Below, in pieces: positions 38,264 through 47,258 of a stretch of DNA of 64,000 nucleotides. Within the stretch, counting starts at the first letter, position 1. The number at the start of each line of letters is the position of its first letter. Source of the stretch: Syntrophomonas sp. (GTDB lineage: Bacteria > Bacillota > Syntrophomonadia > Syntrophomonadales > Syntrophomonadaceae); the NCBI GenBank assembly GCA_028693695.1, contig JAQUUV010000001.1, forward strand, positions 1-64,000, in the 5' to 3' direction. The translations under genes and the position numbers were made by a program. The notes under the pieces were generated by a model, which had not been told where the DNA came from, made no database searches, and saw nothing but the letters and a program-made list of their open reading frames with translations.

Positions 38264-39103
38264 ATGGGTATTCATATATTAGATATTCCGGAAGGATGCA
38301 GCATGGCCGCAGGGCTGGCTTTTGAAAAGAAATTGATCCCGTTTTTTGGTGCGGGATTTACCGCGAATTGCAGGTCGAAAAACGGGCGCTGCCCGACGTC
38401 CCAAGCATTAAACGAAATCATCTGCAATCTGATCATAAAATATAATGACTGCACCATGGAGGATCTGGAAGGTATATTCCCTTTGTCGCGAAAGCTTTTT
38501 GACACAGTTCCCCCTTCGGAGATCCGCTCATTTTATCTTGATTATCTGACGGAAATTGAGCTGGAACAGTATAAATTCGATTTTTTAAACGTTGTTGACT
38601 GGCCCCGCGCCTACACATCCAATGTTGACAACGCCATTGAAAGCAATGGTAGTTTTCAAGCACTGTTACCATACTATAATTATAAAAACTATGTTATTAC
38701 CCGAAAACCAGTATATAAACTGTATGGTGATGCATACGCAGAAGCAATGTTTGATGATTGCGAAGGAATTGCCTTCAGAAACTCCTATCTTCCAAACCTT
38801 ACAGCCAAGAAGAACTGGGATTTTGTAGAAAGCCTAATAAGCGATTATTCAAACTATAATTTTATTTTTGTCGGAAGCAGCCCAAAAGGCAAAAAGCATA
38901 TGGCATACATCTTTGAGTGTAGCAAACCCAGCCAGGATTTACAGCGTTTTCTGGTGTGCAATGCAGTACCCACTCAGGAGGAAGAAGAAAATTTATTAGC
39001 CATAGGTGTTGAGCAAATCATTCTTGTTGAAGATTTCGAGCTGTTTTACACAATATTTGTAGACTGCTATCGAAAAATAGCAGCCAATCGTGCTTCGTTG
39101 TAA
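38264..39103 (+). CDS. SIR2-like domain protein, copy 2
   Basis: The 279-residue paralogue of the gene before it has the same motifs: KKLIPFFGAGFTANC, YTSNVDNAIESNGSF, and VYKLYGDAYAEA. The last again shows Tyr in place of the usual His. TAGGAGG lies 6 nt before ATG 38264. It is followed after 150 bp by the nifH-like gene on the same strand. A third, broken copy (28736) next to ABC cluster 2 shows a stable link with these transporters. The role is unknown: NAD sensing, or an accessory to the nitrogenase-like enzyme, are guesses. Confidence 0.7.
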   Translation: MGIHILDIPEGCSMAAGLAFEKKLIPFFGAGFTANCRSKNGRCPTSQALNEIICNLIIKYNDCTMEDLEGIFPLSRKLFDTVPPSEIRSFYLDYLTEIELEQYKFDFLNVVDWPRAYTSNVDNAIESNGSFQALLPYYNYKNYVITRKPVYKLYGDAYAEAMFDDCEGIAFRNSYLPNLTAKKNWDFVESLISDYSNYNFIFVGSSPKGKKHMAYIFECSKPSQDLQRFLVCNAVPTQEEEENLLAIGVEQIILVEDFELFYTIFVDCYRKIAANRASL

Positions 39104-39253
39104 CCGGCATAATCAGGGTATTCTAAACAATGTATTATGTACCCAACAGCAGACCCTATATACTCGCTATAGATTAATTGTATTGTTTGCATATTCTTCA
39201 CAGTAATGTGAGAAATGCGTTGCGGAAAAAGATCGACAAAAGAAGGGGGAAAT

Positions 39254-40000
39254 ATGAAAAAAATTGCAATTTACGGCAAGGGCGGAATTGGGAAATCCAC
39301 AATAACCGCGAATTTGTCGGCGGCTTTGAGCAAGAAAGGCTACAAGGTTATGCAGATCGGCTGCGATCCCAAGTCCGATTCCACCAAAGCACTGATGCAC
39401 GGAGTTAAAATCCCCACCGTTTTGGACCAAATCAAGAAAAACGGCAAAAAAGTAACACTCAAGGAAATTGTGTTTGAAGGGTATAACGGTGTTCTGTGTG
39501 CGGAGGCCGGCGGACCTACGCCCGGGATCGGCTGTGCCGGGCGGGGCATCATTACGGCTTTTGAAAAGCTGGAGGAGCTGGGGGCTTATGAGATACTCAA
39601 ACCCGACCTCGTCTTTTACGATGTTTTGGGGGATGTAGTGTGCGGAGGCTTTGCCATGCCAATCCGCAATGGATACGCCGACCAGGTGTTTATTGTCACT
39701 TCTGGAGAGATGATGGCCATGTATGCCGCTTCCAATATCGTAGCCGCCATCGAGGGCTTCGGAAAACGAGGCTATGCAAAATACTGCGGACTTATCTTAA
39801 ATTCGCGCGACATAGAGAACGAATATGAGCTGGTCTCAAAGCTAGCGAGAGAAACCAAAGGCCAGATTATCGGGGTTATACCCCGTAACATCAGTGTTCA
39901 AAATGCGGAACGCCTGAATCAAACCGTGGTGGAGGCTTTTCCTGATTCCGAAATGGCCATCTGCTATCGAGATTTGGCTGATAAAGTGATGGAGGTGTAA
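39254..40000 (+). CDS. Nitrogenase-iron-protein-like ATPase (NifH/BchL/CfbC superfamily)
   Basis: The 248-residue protein starts MKKIAIYGKGGIGKSTITAN with the P-loop at residues 8-16. The two Cys that bridge the [4Fe-4S] cluster of the dimer are kept: C94 in GIGCAGRG and C130 in DVLGDVVCGGFAMP. DPKSDST (38-44) is the switch I region. It is shorter than NifH (about 270-295) at the C-terminus. It should donate electrons to the partner encoded 4 bp downstream with ATP hydrolysis. No nifB, E, N or V is in the window, so it is not a nitrogen-fixation set. Confidence 0.92.
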   Translation: MKKIAIYGKGGIGKSTITANLSAALSKKGYKVMQIGCDPKSDSTKALMHGVKIPTVLDQIKKNGKKVTLKEIVFEGYNGVLCAEAGGPTPGIGCAGRGIITAFEKLEELGAYEILKPDLVFYDVLGDVVCGGFAMPIRNGYADQVFIVTSGEMMAMYAASNIVAAIEGFGKRGYAKYCGLILNSRDIENEYELVSKLARETKGQIIGVIPRNISVQNAERLNQTVVEAFPDSEMAICYRDLADKVMEV

Positions 40001-40004
40001 GGGC

Positions 40005-41243
40005 ATGTATAATGACTCGGTTTTTGAAAACACACTTCAATATCATAATCCGTCACCGGCGCGAGTTCAGTTAGAAGTAAGAACAGGCCTCCCCGAAACC
40101 CATCGGCTGCATGTGTCGCCGTCTGCCTGCGGACGACGATTTGCGATAAGTGACCTTCGCCATGGAGTCAAGGAAAATCGTTCTCATTTGTTCATCAGCG
40201 AAGAAGATATTTTTTCTAGTTGCTATGAGGATTTGATACCCGATGCGGTTGAGGAAATGCTTAATATTATGGAAAAGCAGCCGAGAGCCATCATTGTATA
40301 TGTGACCTGTATCGATAATTTTCTGGGAACAGACCATAACGCGCTAGTCTCCTTGCTGGCTCAACGGTTCCCCGATATAAAATTCACCGTTTGCGCTATT
40401 AACCCCATTGCCCGGGATAAGGGGGCCCCGCCCAACGTAAATCTGCAGAATGTATACTACGGGCTTTTAGACAGAACCGAAAATACAGAAGATGCTGTAA
40501 ATCTTGTCGGGAATCACCTGCCGCTTGTAAAAGGATGCGAAATTTTCGAGATTCTGCACGGGCTGGGAATGAAAGCGAAGGAAATTTGCAGCTGCAATAC
40601 CTTTGACGAGTTTTTGTCCATGGCGAATAGCCGCTTAAATGTTGTCGTGGGACACGTGGCTCAGATGGCTGCCGAGCAGATGGAACAAAAGCTGGGTATT
40701 CCGTTTTTATCTGCACCGCGCTCCTATAAAATTGACGAAATAATACAGTTGTATAATGATATGGCCTCTGCTTTGGGGCGCGGCAAACCCGATTTGAAAG
40801 GGTACATCGCCCGGTCAAGAGAGAAGATTGAAAAGACGTGCAAGTATCTTAACAATATGCCGATCGTGGTCGATTCCTCCGGGAGACCTTTTTCTTTGGC
40901 AAAAGCGCTTTTGAATTACGGCTTCAATGTTAAAATGGTCTTTGGCGGGGTGGTTTTGATCAGCGATATGCCAGACTATGAGTGGATAAAGAATAACCGG
41001 CCGGATATCACGATTGCCGACGCACGCCGATTTGATGTGATAAACGCCAATAATCAATTGGGTGAATGCCTTTGTATCGGATTTTCAGGCGCCTATACGC
41101 TGGGAGCTAAACATATGGTGGATATGGATGGGGGAAATGCCTATGGATTTTACGCCATTGAGGTCTTGATGGACAAGATGAACGAGGCCCGCGACTCAAC
41201 AGTAGATTTCAATGCGCTTCTAAATGAAAGCGAGGTTTGGTAA
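40005..41243 (+). CDS. NifD-like subunit of an uncharacterised nitrogenase-like reductase
   Basis: The 412-residue protein has the NifD/NifK fold markers SPSACGRR (C42, like NifD Cys88) and VTCIDNFLGTDHN (C102, like NifD Cys154 with its following IGDD). The position of NifD Cys62 reads RTG, so only two P-cluster ligands are present. I cannot find a clear equivalent of the FeMo-cofactor Cys275. The subunit is shorter than true NifD (about 480). With the next gene it should form a heterotetramer with one FeS cluster per dimer and an unknown substrate site. Confidence 0.88.
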   Translation: MYNDSVFENTLQYHNPSPARVQLEVRTGLPETHRLHVSPSACGRRFAISDLRHGVKENRSHLFISEEDIFSSCYEDLIPDAVEEMLNIMEKQPRAIIVYVTCIDNFLGTDHNALVSLLAQRFPDIKFTVCAINPIARDKGAPPNVNLQNVYYGLLDRTENTEDAVNLVGNHLPLVKGCEIFEILHGLGMKAKEICSCNTFDEFLSMANSRLNVVVGHVAQMAAEQMEQKLGIPFLSAPRSYKIDEIIQLYNDMASALGRGKPDLKGYIARSREKIEKTCKYLNNMPIVVDSSGRPFSLAKALLNYGFNVKMVFGGVVLISDMPDYEWIKNNRPDITIADARRFDVINANNQLGECLCIGFSGAYTLGAKHMVDMDGGNAYGFYAIEVLMDKMNEARDSTVDFNALLNESEVW

Positions 41244-41246
41244 AAC

Positions 41247-42416
41247 ATGAGTCAGCTGTGTGTATATTTGCCCCCCTTTTCGAGCGACTATTCCGGCGTG
41301 TGCACCTGCCTTTTTGATCTGAACGGCATGGTGGTCATTCATGATGCATCCTGTTGCTGTGCCAACTACGTAAGTTATGACGAACCACGCTGGTTTGGCA
41401 ACAAAAGGCCGATTTATTGTTCGGCGCTGCGGGAGATTGACGCTATTTTAGGAGACGACGAGAAATTTATTCGCAAAGTTATTTCGGCATGTGACAGCAT
41501 GAAGCCGGAGTTTATCGCGGTGCTGGGCAGCCCTGTGCCAACGATCATCGGCTCCGATATGAACGGAATCGCCCAGGAGATTGAGGGAAAAACGGGGGTG
41601 CCAACTTTTGGATTTAGCACTACCGGGTTTCGTTATTATAACCGTGGAGTGGCCGAGGCCATGGTTAAGTTTGCCAAATATTACGGAGGCAAAAGCAGTC
41701 AGCAAAATCCTGGCGGTGTCAATATCCTGGGGCTCACAGTGCTAGATTTTTCCGACAACTCCAATGCCGCCGATATCCGAAATCTTTTTGAGGGAAACGG
41801 CTTTGAAGTGATTTGCAGCTTTATGATGGGCTGCAACCTAATGGATATACAAAGATCCACGCAGGCTGAGGTGAATATTGTAGTGTCCCAGTCGGGAATG
41901 GCTTTGGCAGCTTTTATGGAGAAAGAATGGGGAATCCCCTATGTTGCGGCAACCCCTTTGGGCAATGAGGGCAGCGAAGCCGTTGTGCGCACTGTTCGGC
42001 AGGTCTGCGAGGACCACAAGAGCCGGGTTTTGCACGGTGAGGGTCTGCATGACGGCGAGGTTCTGATCCTGGGCGAGCAGATGATTGCTAACTCCTTGCG
42101 CAACTCCCTAGCGCAGAGCTACGGAATAAAGGGGGTTACGGTAGGGTGCCTATTCGGCATGGATAAGGCATTGGCGCAGGATTTCGATATTGACATCAGG
42201 GACGAACGACATATTCGGGATTTGATTACAAGCGGAAAGTATAGCAAGCTGGTTGCCGACCCTCTCATGAAAGTTATGCTTAAAGATAGGGATATTTCTT
42301 TCTTCCCCCTGCCCCATGTGGCGGTATCGAGTAAGCTATACTGGCACCGCTACAAGACCTTTATCGGAGATAAGATGGAAGCTTTTCTCGCGCAAATTGC
42401 TGGAATCCCGATGTAA
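41247..42416 (+). CDS. NifK-like subunit of an uncharacterised nitrogenase-like reductase
   Basis: The 389-residue protein starts SQLCVYLPPFSSDYSGVCTC. It has HDASCCCANY (C36-C38, like NifK Cys70) and RPIYCSALREIDAILGDDEK (C58, like NifK Cys95 with its following motif). In GSPVPTIIGSD the third P-cluster Cys is Pro. The start is 3 bp after the NifD-like stop, so the two are co-translated. The pattern fits group IV/VI nitrogenase-like proteins, a class with few known functions (tetrapyrrole or methylthio-alkane reduction in some). The substrate here is unknown. Confidence 0.88.
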   Translation: MSQLCVYLPPFSSDYSGVCTCLFDLNGMVVIHDASCCCANYVSYDEPRWFGNKRPIYCSALREIDAILGDDEKFIRKVISACDSMKPEFIAVLGSPVPTIIGSDMNGIAQEIEGKTGVPTFGFSTTGFRYYNRGVAEAMVKFAKYYGGKSSQQNPGGVNILGLTVLDFSDNSNAADIRNLFEGNGFEVICSFMMGCNLMDIQRSTQAEVNIVVSQSGMALAAFMEKEWGIPYVAATPLGNEGSEAVVRTVRQVCEDHKSRVLHGEGLHDGEVLILGEQMIANSLRNSLAQSYGIKGVTVGCLFGMDKALAQDFDIDIRDERHIRDLITSGKYSKLVADPLMKVMLKDRDISFFPLPHVAVSSKLYWHRYKTFIGDKMEAFLAQIAGIPM

Positions 42417-42499
42417 TACAAACAATTGAACAGTAAGCGTTCAATAGCGGAACCTTTACCTCAGGAAATACTTAAAGTAGTATTATCCTTATGATCCTG

Positions 42500-42635
42500 A
42501 ATGGGCAAATATATCTGCTATCAAGGCCAATAAAGTTCATCTTAATCCTGATGGAGCCTTTGCGTGGGACCGTTATGGAGTGGAGGAAGCCCTGTGAATT
42601 TAATGGGTTGCTAAATTATTAAATCCAGATGGCTA
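42500..42635 (+). pseudogene. Binding-protein gene remnant
   Basis: The DNA repeats 36960-37095 of the cluster 3 binding-protein gene at about 88 percent: EWANISAIKA, LNPDGAFAWDRYGVEEAL, then a TGA where Gln is expected. It has no start and no C-terminus. It marks the end of a duplicated block just after the NifK-like gene. Confidence 0.85.
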
Positions 42636-42667
42636 ATAAGATTTGAACTTTATTATTACTTCATAGA

Positions 42668-42705
42668 AATACCGGGCAGTAAATAAACTGCCCGGTATTT
42701 TTGTT
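42668..42705. terminator. Terminator between nifK-like and fdhA
   Basis: AAATACCGGGCAG and CTGCCCGGTATTT arms with TTTGTTTT on the + strand. The stem can serve both converging operons. Confidence 0.85.
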
Positions 42706-42722
42706 TTATGAGCCAATGTTAC

Positions 42723-45419
42723 TTAGATCTTTTCTATCCTGGCGGCTGATACTTTATATTCAGGTATCTTGGCTACCGGGTCGAGACATTTGGCTTGGGT
42801 TAAGACATTGGCCGCAGCCTCAGCAAAATGGAAGAAGGTGAAAACAACACCATCTGGAATCATCTCGGTAACACGAGCTTTAACCTCGATGTAACCTCGA
42901 CGGGTAATGAGTTTAACCATTTCATTATCAACTATATCTAATCTAGCTGCCGTTTCGGGATTTACCTGAACTTCGTTGGACGGCCTGAATTCATTAAGAG
43001 CGCTGGATCTTCTGGTCATGGTACCAGTGTGATAATGGAACAGGCTACGACCGGTAGACAGGATTAATGGGTATTCGGCATCAGGAAGTTCATACGCTTC
43101 CTTAAACTCAATCGCATGGAAAAGACCCAATCCTCGGTTAAATTTCTCCCCATGCAATATGGGTGTTCCGGGATGATCTGTATTAGGACAGGGCCAGTGA
43201 ATACCGGTCTTATCAATACGTTGGTAGTTAATACCGGCATACGATGGTGTAACCGTTCGAATTTCTTCGAAAATCTCTTCTGGCGAACTGAAGTTCATAG
43301 GATATCCCAACCGGTTGGATAAGTCGCACAGAATCTGCCAATCAGGTCGTGCATCACCTTTGGGGGTAATGGCCTGGCGTACTCGCTGTACTCTTCTCTC
43401 TGTATTGCTAAAGGTACCATTCTTTTCCGCAAAGGTTACACCGGGGAACACTACATGGGCCTTCATGGCGGTTTCGGTTAGGAATATATCCTGTACGATC
43501 AAAAGCTCCAGATTATCCATGGCCTCGCCCACATGGCGGAGATCTGGATCACTGACCATTGGATTTTCTCCAAAAACCATTAATCCCTTGATTTCGCCAT
43601 GATGCGCCTTGTCAACTACGTCCGGAATGGTTAAGCCATTATTCGGAGACAGAGGAACGCCCCAGAACTTTTCAAACTTCTCGCGCACCTCAGGGTTGGT
43701 AACCTGCTGATAAGCAGGATAAGTTACCGGCAGCGCTCCCATATCACATGCTCCCTGCACGTTGTTCTGCCCGCGCAGGGGATTTACCCCGGTTCCTGGC
43801 TTGCCAAGGTTCCCGGTTAGCAGAGCTAGGTTACACATTGTTTTTACATTATCGGTCCCGGTACTGTGCTGGGTCAATCCCATAGCATAACATATGGACC
43901 CTCTCTCAGCGGTAGCATAAATACGAGCCGCTTTTCTAATGTCTTCCGCGTCTACCCCACATATTTGGGCGACCAATCCCGGAGGATATTTTTCTACTAC
44001 TTTGACTAATTCCTCGTAGTTTTCAGTTCTATTGGCAATAAAGTCTTGGTCCTCCAGACCCTCAGTGATAATGACGTTCATCATGGCATTTACCAGTGCG
44101 ACATCAGTTCCGGGCCTAAAGCGTAAATCTACATCCGCTATATTGCTCAATTCAATTCTTCTTGGATCAGCCACTATTAGTTTAGCACCATTAAAACGCA
44201 CATTTTTTCTGATTTTATATCCTATTATAGGATGATTGTCAGTCGTATTAGTACCTATTATGAAAATTGCCGTGGCATCCTTTTCCAATTCATTAATAGA
44301 ATTGGTCATGGCACCACTACCAAATGCTGCCCCCAGACCGGCGACAGTTACAGAGTGTCAGAGACGGGCACAATGATCAACATTGTTAGTTCCTATCGCC
44401 GCCCGGAATAGTTTCTGGGCCAGGTAATTTTCCTCATTAGTCGCTCTAGCTGAGGAAAATAGGGCTAATGAATTAGGTCCATCTTTTTCTTTAATGGCTT
44501 TAATCTTAGTAGCGGCATAATCCAGAGCCTCATCCCAGGAAGCAGGCCGTAATTCTCCATTTTCGCGAATTAATGGGGTCGTGAGCCTCTCGGGAGATTC
44601 AATGAAATCCCAGCCAAAGCGTCCTTTTACACACAGCGCGCCTTTATTAACCGGGCTGAATTCTGAATCTCTTACTGAGGTTACTCCTACCACATGGTTG
44701 TCCTTAATATTTAATTCAAAGGTACAGCCGGTGCCACAGTAGGTACAAGTCGTTAATACATTTTGGGTCTGATATGATTTGCCTTTGCCGGCTGATACTT
44801 TACTGGTCAAAGCTCCTACCGGGCAGACCATTACACATTGTCCGCAAAATACACAGCTTGAATCGGCCAGTTTGCCATCGAAAACGGTAGCTATCTTGGC
44901 ATGATGTCCACGATGCTTAACATTTATCGCCTGGGCGCCGGTGATCTCATCACAAACCCGTACACACCTGGTACACATGATACATTTATCATAATCTCTC
45001 TTGAAAAACGGGTTGGGATCTTCCATGCCAAAATGCGGTCCCTGGCCTGCATAGCGCGAATCGGTAACACCGTAACGGTAGCAATAATCCTGTAGTTTGC
45101 AGATCCCGTCTTTTTCACAGGTATGGCACTCCAGTTTGTGGCGGGCCAGCAATAATTCCAGGATTATTTTTCTGGATTCAACTACATCCGGGCTTTCTGT
45201 TTCAATAACCATTCCATTTTCAGCCGGGCTTACACAGGCCGCCATCAGGTTAGGTCTCCCTTTGGCTTCCACTACACACATACGGCATGATCCGGCTAAT
45301 TTTAAATCCGGATCATAGCACAGGGTGGGGACATCAGCGCCCGCCTGTTGGCAGGCATCCAGAACCATTGTCCCTTTCGGCACCTGTATTTCTCGGCCGT
45401 TTACCGTTAGTTTTATCAT
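42723..45419 (-). CDS. fdhA: NADH-linked formate dehydrogenase catalytic subunit, selenoprotein (Sec354)
   Basis: One 898-residue gene is read through TGA 44358-44360. The codons around it give DHCARL-U-HSVTVAGLG, the FDH active-site motif with selenocysteine. Without readthrough it appears as two genes. N-terminal NuoG-like part: [2Fe-2S] (CYDPDLKLAGSCRMC, about residue 34), His-Cys3 cluster (HKLECHTCEKDGICKLQDYC), two [4Fe-4S] (CIMCTRCVRVC; CVFCGQCVMVCP). Then comes the bis-MGD domain with [4Fe-4S] CTYCGTGC, and a molydopterin-binding C-terminus. The base pairs GCC/GGC with a GGTCTG loop 17 nt after TGA resemble the E. coli fdhF SECIS apex. It works with the nuoE/nuoF-like genes upstream, coupling formate/CO2 to NAD(H), perhaps by electron bifurcation. 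Confidence 0.95.
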
Positions 45420-45450
45420 CGTTTTCCTCCTTTCCTAAGAATTATAAGAA

Positions 45451-46671
45451 TTAAACTATTTTTCTAGCATATTCGTGAGCAAAATGTTTGATCGTCGATT
45501 GGATCGGGAAGGGAGCTGCCTGCCCCAAACCACATAAAGCCGCTTTTTGCATGACGCGGGTTAATAATAATAGGTTGTCTATATCCTTTTGACTGGCTTT
45601 GCCGGAGTTGATCTTCTCCATTATCTCTCTGCAACGGAAGGTTCCTTCCCGACAGGGGTTGCATTTACCACAAGATTCATGTTCAAAAAACTTGGATATT
45701 CTGGTTACAATATCAACGATGTCACGGGTCTCGTCCAATACTAAAACCGCACCTGATCCTAAAGCTGCACCGATGGCGCCCATTGAATCAAAGTCTATCT
45801 GGGTATCCAGATTCTGTTCGGGTATGAATGATCCCGAAGTTCCTCCTACCTGAACTGCCTTTAATTTTTTGCCGCCTTTTACTCCACCGCCCAGTTTATA
45901 AATTACATCCCGCAGTATATAATCAGTCGGCACCTCAAAGAAGGTAGTATTGACTGCATCTCCAGTCAGGGTAACTATTTTGGTGCCCGGATATTTGGCT
46001 GCACCGATGCCGGCAAACCAATCCGAGCCATTGGTGAGAATATAAGGCAGACATGCAAAGGTTTCTACATTATTTACCACCGTGGGCACTCCCCAAAGTC
46101 CTGCAACTCCCGGAAAAGGTGGCTTAAATCTGGGTTCTCCCCGGTGCCCTTCGATAGATTCGATAAGGGCGGTTTCTTCTCCGCATACATAAGCTCCCGC
46201 ACCCATTCTGACTTCGATATTGAAATCTCCTAAGGCCCCTAATTCTTTGGCGCTCTGTATGGCATTTTTAAGCAGTTTAACTGTGAATGGATATTCTCCC
46301 CTACAATAAATATAGCCCTGTTTGGAGCTTATGGCCGTTCCACAGATAGCCATACCTTCCAACAGAGCCTGGGCATTCTTCTCGCAGATGATCCGATCTT
46401 TATATGTGCCGGGCTCACCTTCATCCAAATTGCAGACTACATATTTGATCTCAGCATTCTTGGGTACAAAGCTCCACTTCATACCGGCATTAAAACCTGC
46501 TCCGCCACGACCTCTCAGCCCGGAGCTCTTCACTTCCTGAATCAAATCGTTAATTACCATTTTTCGTGCTTTTTCTAAACCGGCATATCCGCCGACCTTG
46601 ACATATTCATCCGCACTTTCCGGATTTATTTTATCGGCATATTCTAATAGGACTCGCATTTCCTCAGCCAT
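45451..46671 (-). CDS. NuoF-like NADH-binding subunit of formate dehydrogenase
   Basis: The 406-residue flavoprotein has the NADH/FMN loop GLRGRGGAGFNAGMKW (about residues 52-67), NLDEGEPGTYKDR, GAGAYVCGEETALIES and the C-terminal [4Fe-4S] site SCGKCNPCREGTFRC with a distant Cys in AALCGLGQ. It lacks the extra N-terminal ferredoxin domain of HydB-type subunits. It sits 31 bp upstream of fdhA and 19 bp downstream of the NuoE-like gene in one operon. A 15-codon remnant of a second copy precedes fdhA2 (49622). Confidence 0.95.
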   Translation of the reverse strand: MAEEMRVLLEYADKINPESADEYVKVGGYAGLEKARKMVINDLIQEVKSSGLRGRGGAGFNAGMKWSFVPKNAEIKYVVCNLDEGEPGTYKDRIICEKNAQALLEGMAICGTAISSKQGYIYCRGEYPFTVKLLKNAIQSAKELGALGDFNIEVRMGAGAYVCGEETALIESIEGHRGEPRFKPPFPGVAGLWGVPTVVNNVETFACLPYILTNGSDWFAGIGAAKYPGTKIVTLTGDAVNTTFFEVPTDYILRDVIYKLGGGVKGGKKLKAVQVGGTSGSFIPEQNLDTQIDFDSMGAIGAALGSGAVLVLDETRDIVDIVTRISKFFEHESCGKCNPCREGTFRCREIMEKINSGKASQKDIDNLLLLTRVMQKAALCGLGQAAPFPIQSTIKHFAHEYARKIV

Positions 46672-46690
46672 CTAATCCCCTCCTTTCTAT

Positions 46691-47137
46691 TTATTTATAG
46701 GCAGCTAGAATCTGCGGTAAAATTTTTCTAGTTACGTTGAACACTGGTTCACTATTAACCGTTATAACTGGAGTTGCCTGGCATTGTCCCACGCACTCGG
46801 TCAGTTCCAAAGTAAATTTGCCATCTGAAGTCGTTTCACCGACCTTAATGCCCAGTTGGCTCTCTAACGCTTTTAATAATTCATCAGCTCCGGCCACATG
46901 ACAGGGAGCGCTTTCACACATACGGATAATATATTTGCCGCGCTTTTCAACGGACAAATATGAATAAAAGGTCGCCACTCCATAAGCCTGTGCCTCGGAA
47001 ATACCGAATACCTGCGCTGCTTCAACCAGTGCTTCGTGAGGAATATAATTGAATTCGTTCTGTAAGGCATGGAAGGCTTCAATGATGCCTCCCTTTTGGT
47101 CTTTGCAAGCGACAATGACATCCTTGTAATTTGCCAT
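46691..47137 (-). CDS. NuoE-like [2Fe-2S] subunit of formate dehydrogenase
   Basis: The 148-residue thioredoxin-like ferredoxin has the four cluster ligands in CESAPCHVAG (about residues 84 and 89) and CVGQCQATP (about 125 and 129), plus the usual helical start NEFNYIPHEALVEAAQVFG. It completes the diaphorase module with the NuoF-like protein. An AGGAGG site precedes ATG 47137. Directly upstream lies the palindromic element at 47161 that separates it from fdhA2. Confidence 0.93.
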   Translation of the reverse strand: MANYKDVIVACKDQKGGIIEAFHALQNEFNYIPHEALVEAAQVFGISEAQAYGVATFYSYLSVEKRGKYIIRMCESAPCHVAGADELLKALESQLGIKVGETTSDGKFTLELTECVGQCQATPVITVNSEPVFNVTRKILPQILAAYK

Positions 47138-47160
47138 GCTATAACCTCCTTCCTATTAAG

Positions 47161-47236
47161 TGTGTCAAGGGGACGGTTCTCCTGACACCTCTTTAAGATC
47201 TTCGAAAGGTGTCAGGAGAACCGTCCCCTTGACACA
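47161..47236. repeat. 30-bp-arm perfect palindrome (REP/MITE-like)
   Basis: TGTGTCAAGGGGACGGTTCT plus CCTGACACCT is inverted perfectly at 47207-47236, with a 16-bp spacer. Such GGGGACGGTTCT palindromes occur as dispersed repeats in Firmicutes. It sits exactly at the broken 3' end of fdhA2 and may also act as a terminator. Confidence 0.9.
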
Positions 47237-47258
47237 CCTTCCGATACTATATCTTGAA

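Noticed and set aside
39254..42416. Calling the HDK genes a true nitrogenase
   Set aside because: The subunits are short, one P-cluster Cys is missing in each, no FeMo-cofactor Cys is evident, and no nifB, E or N genes are present.
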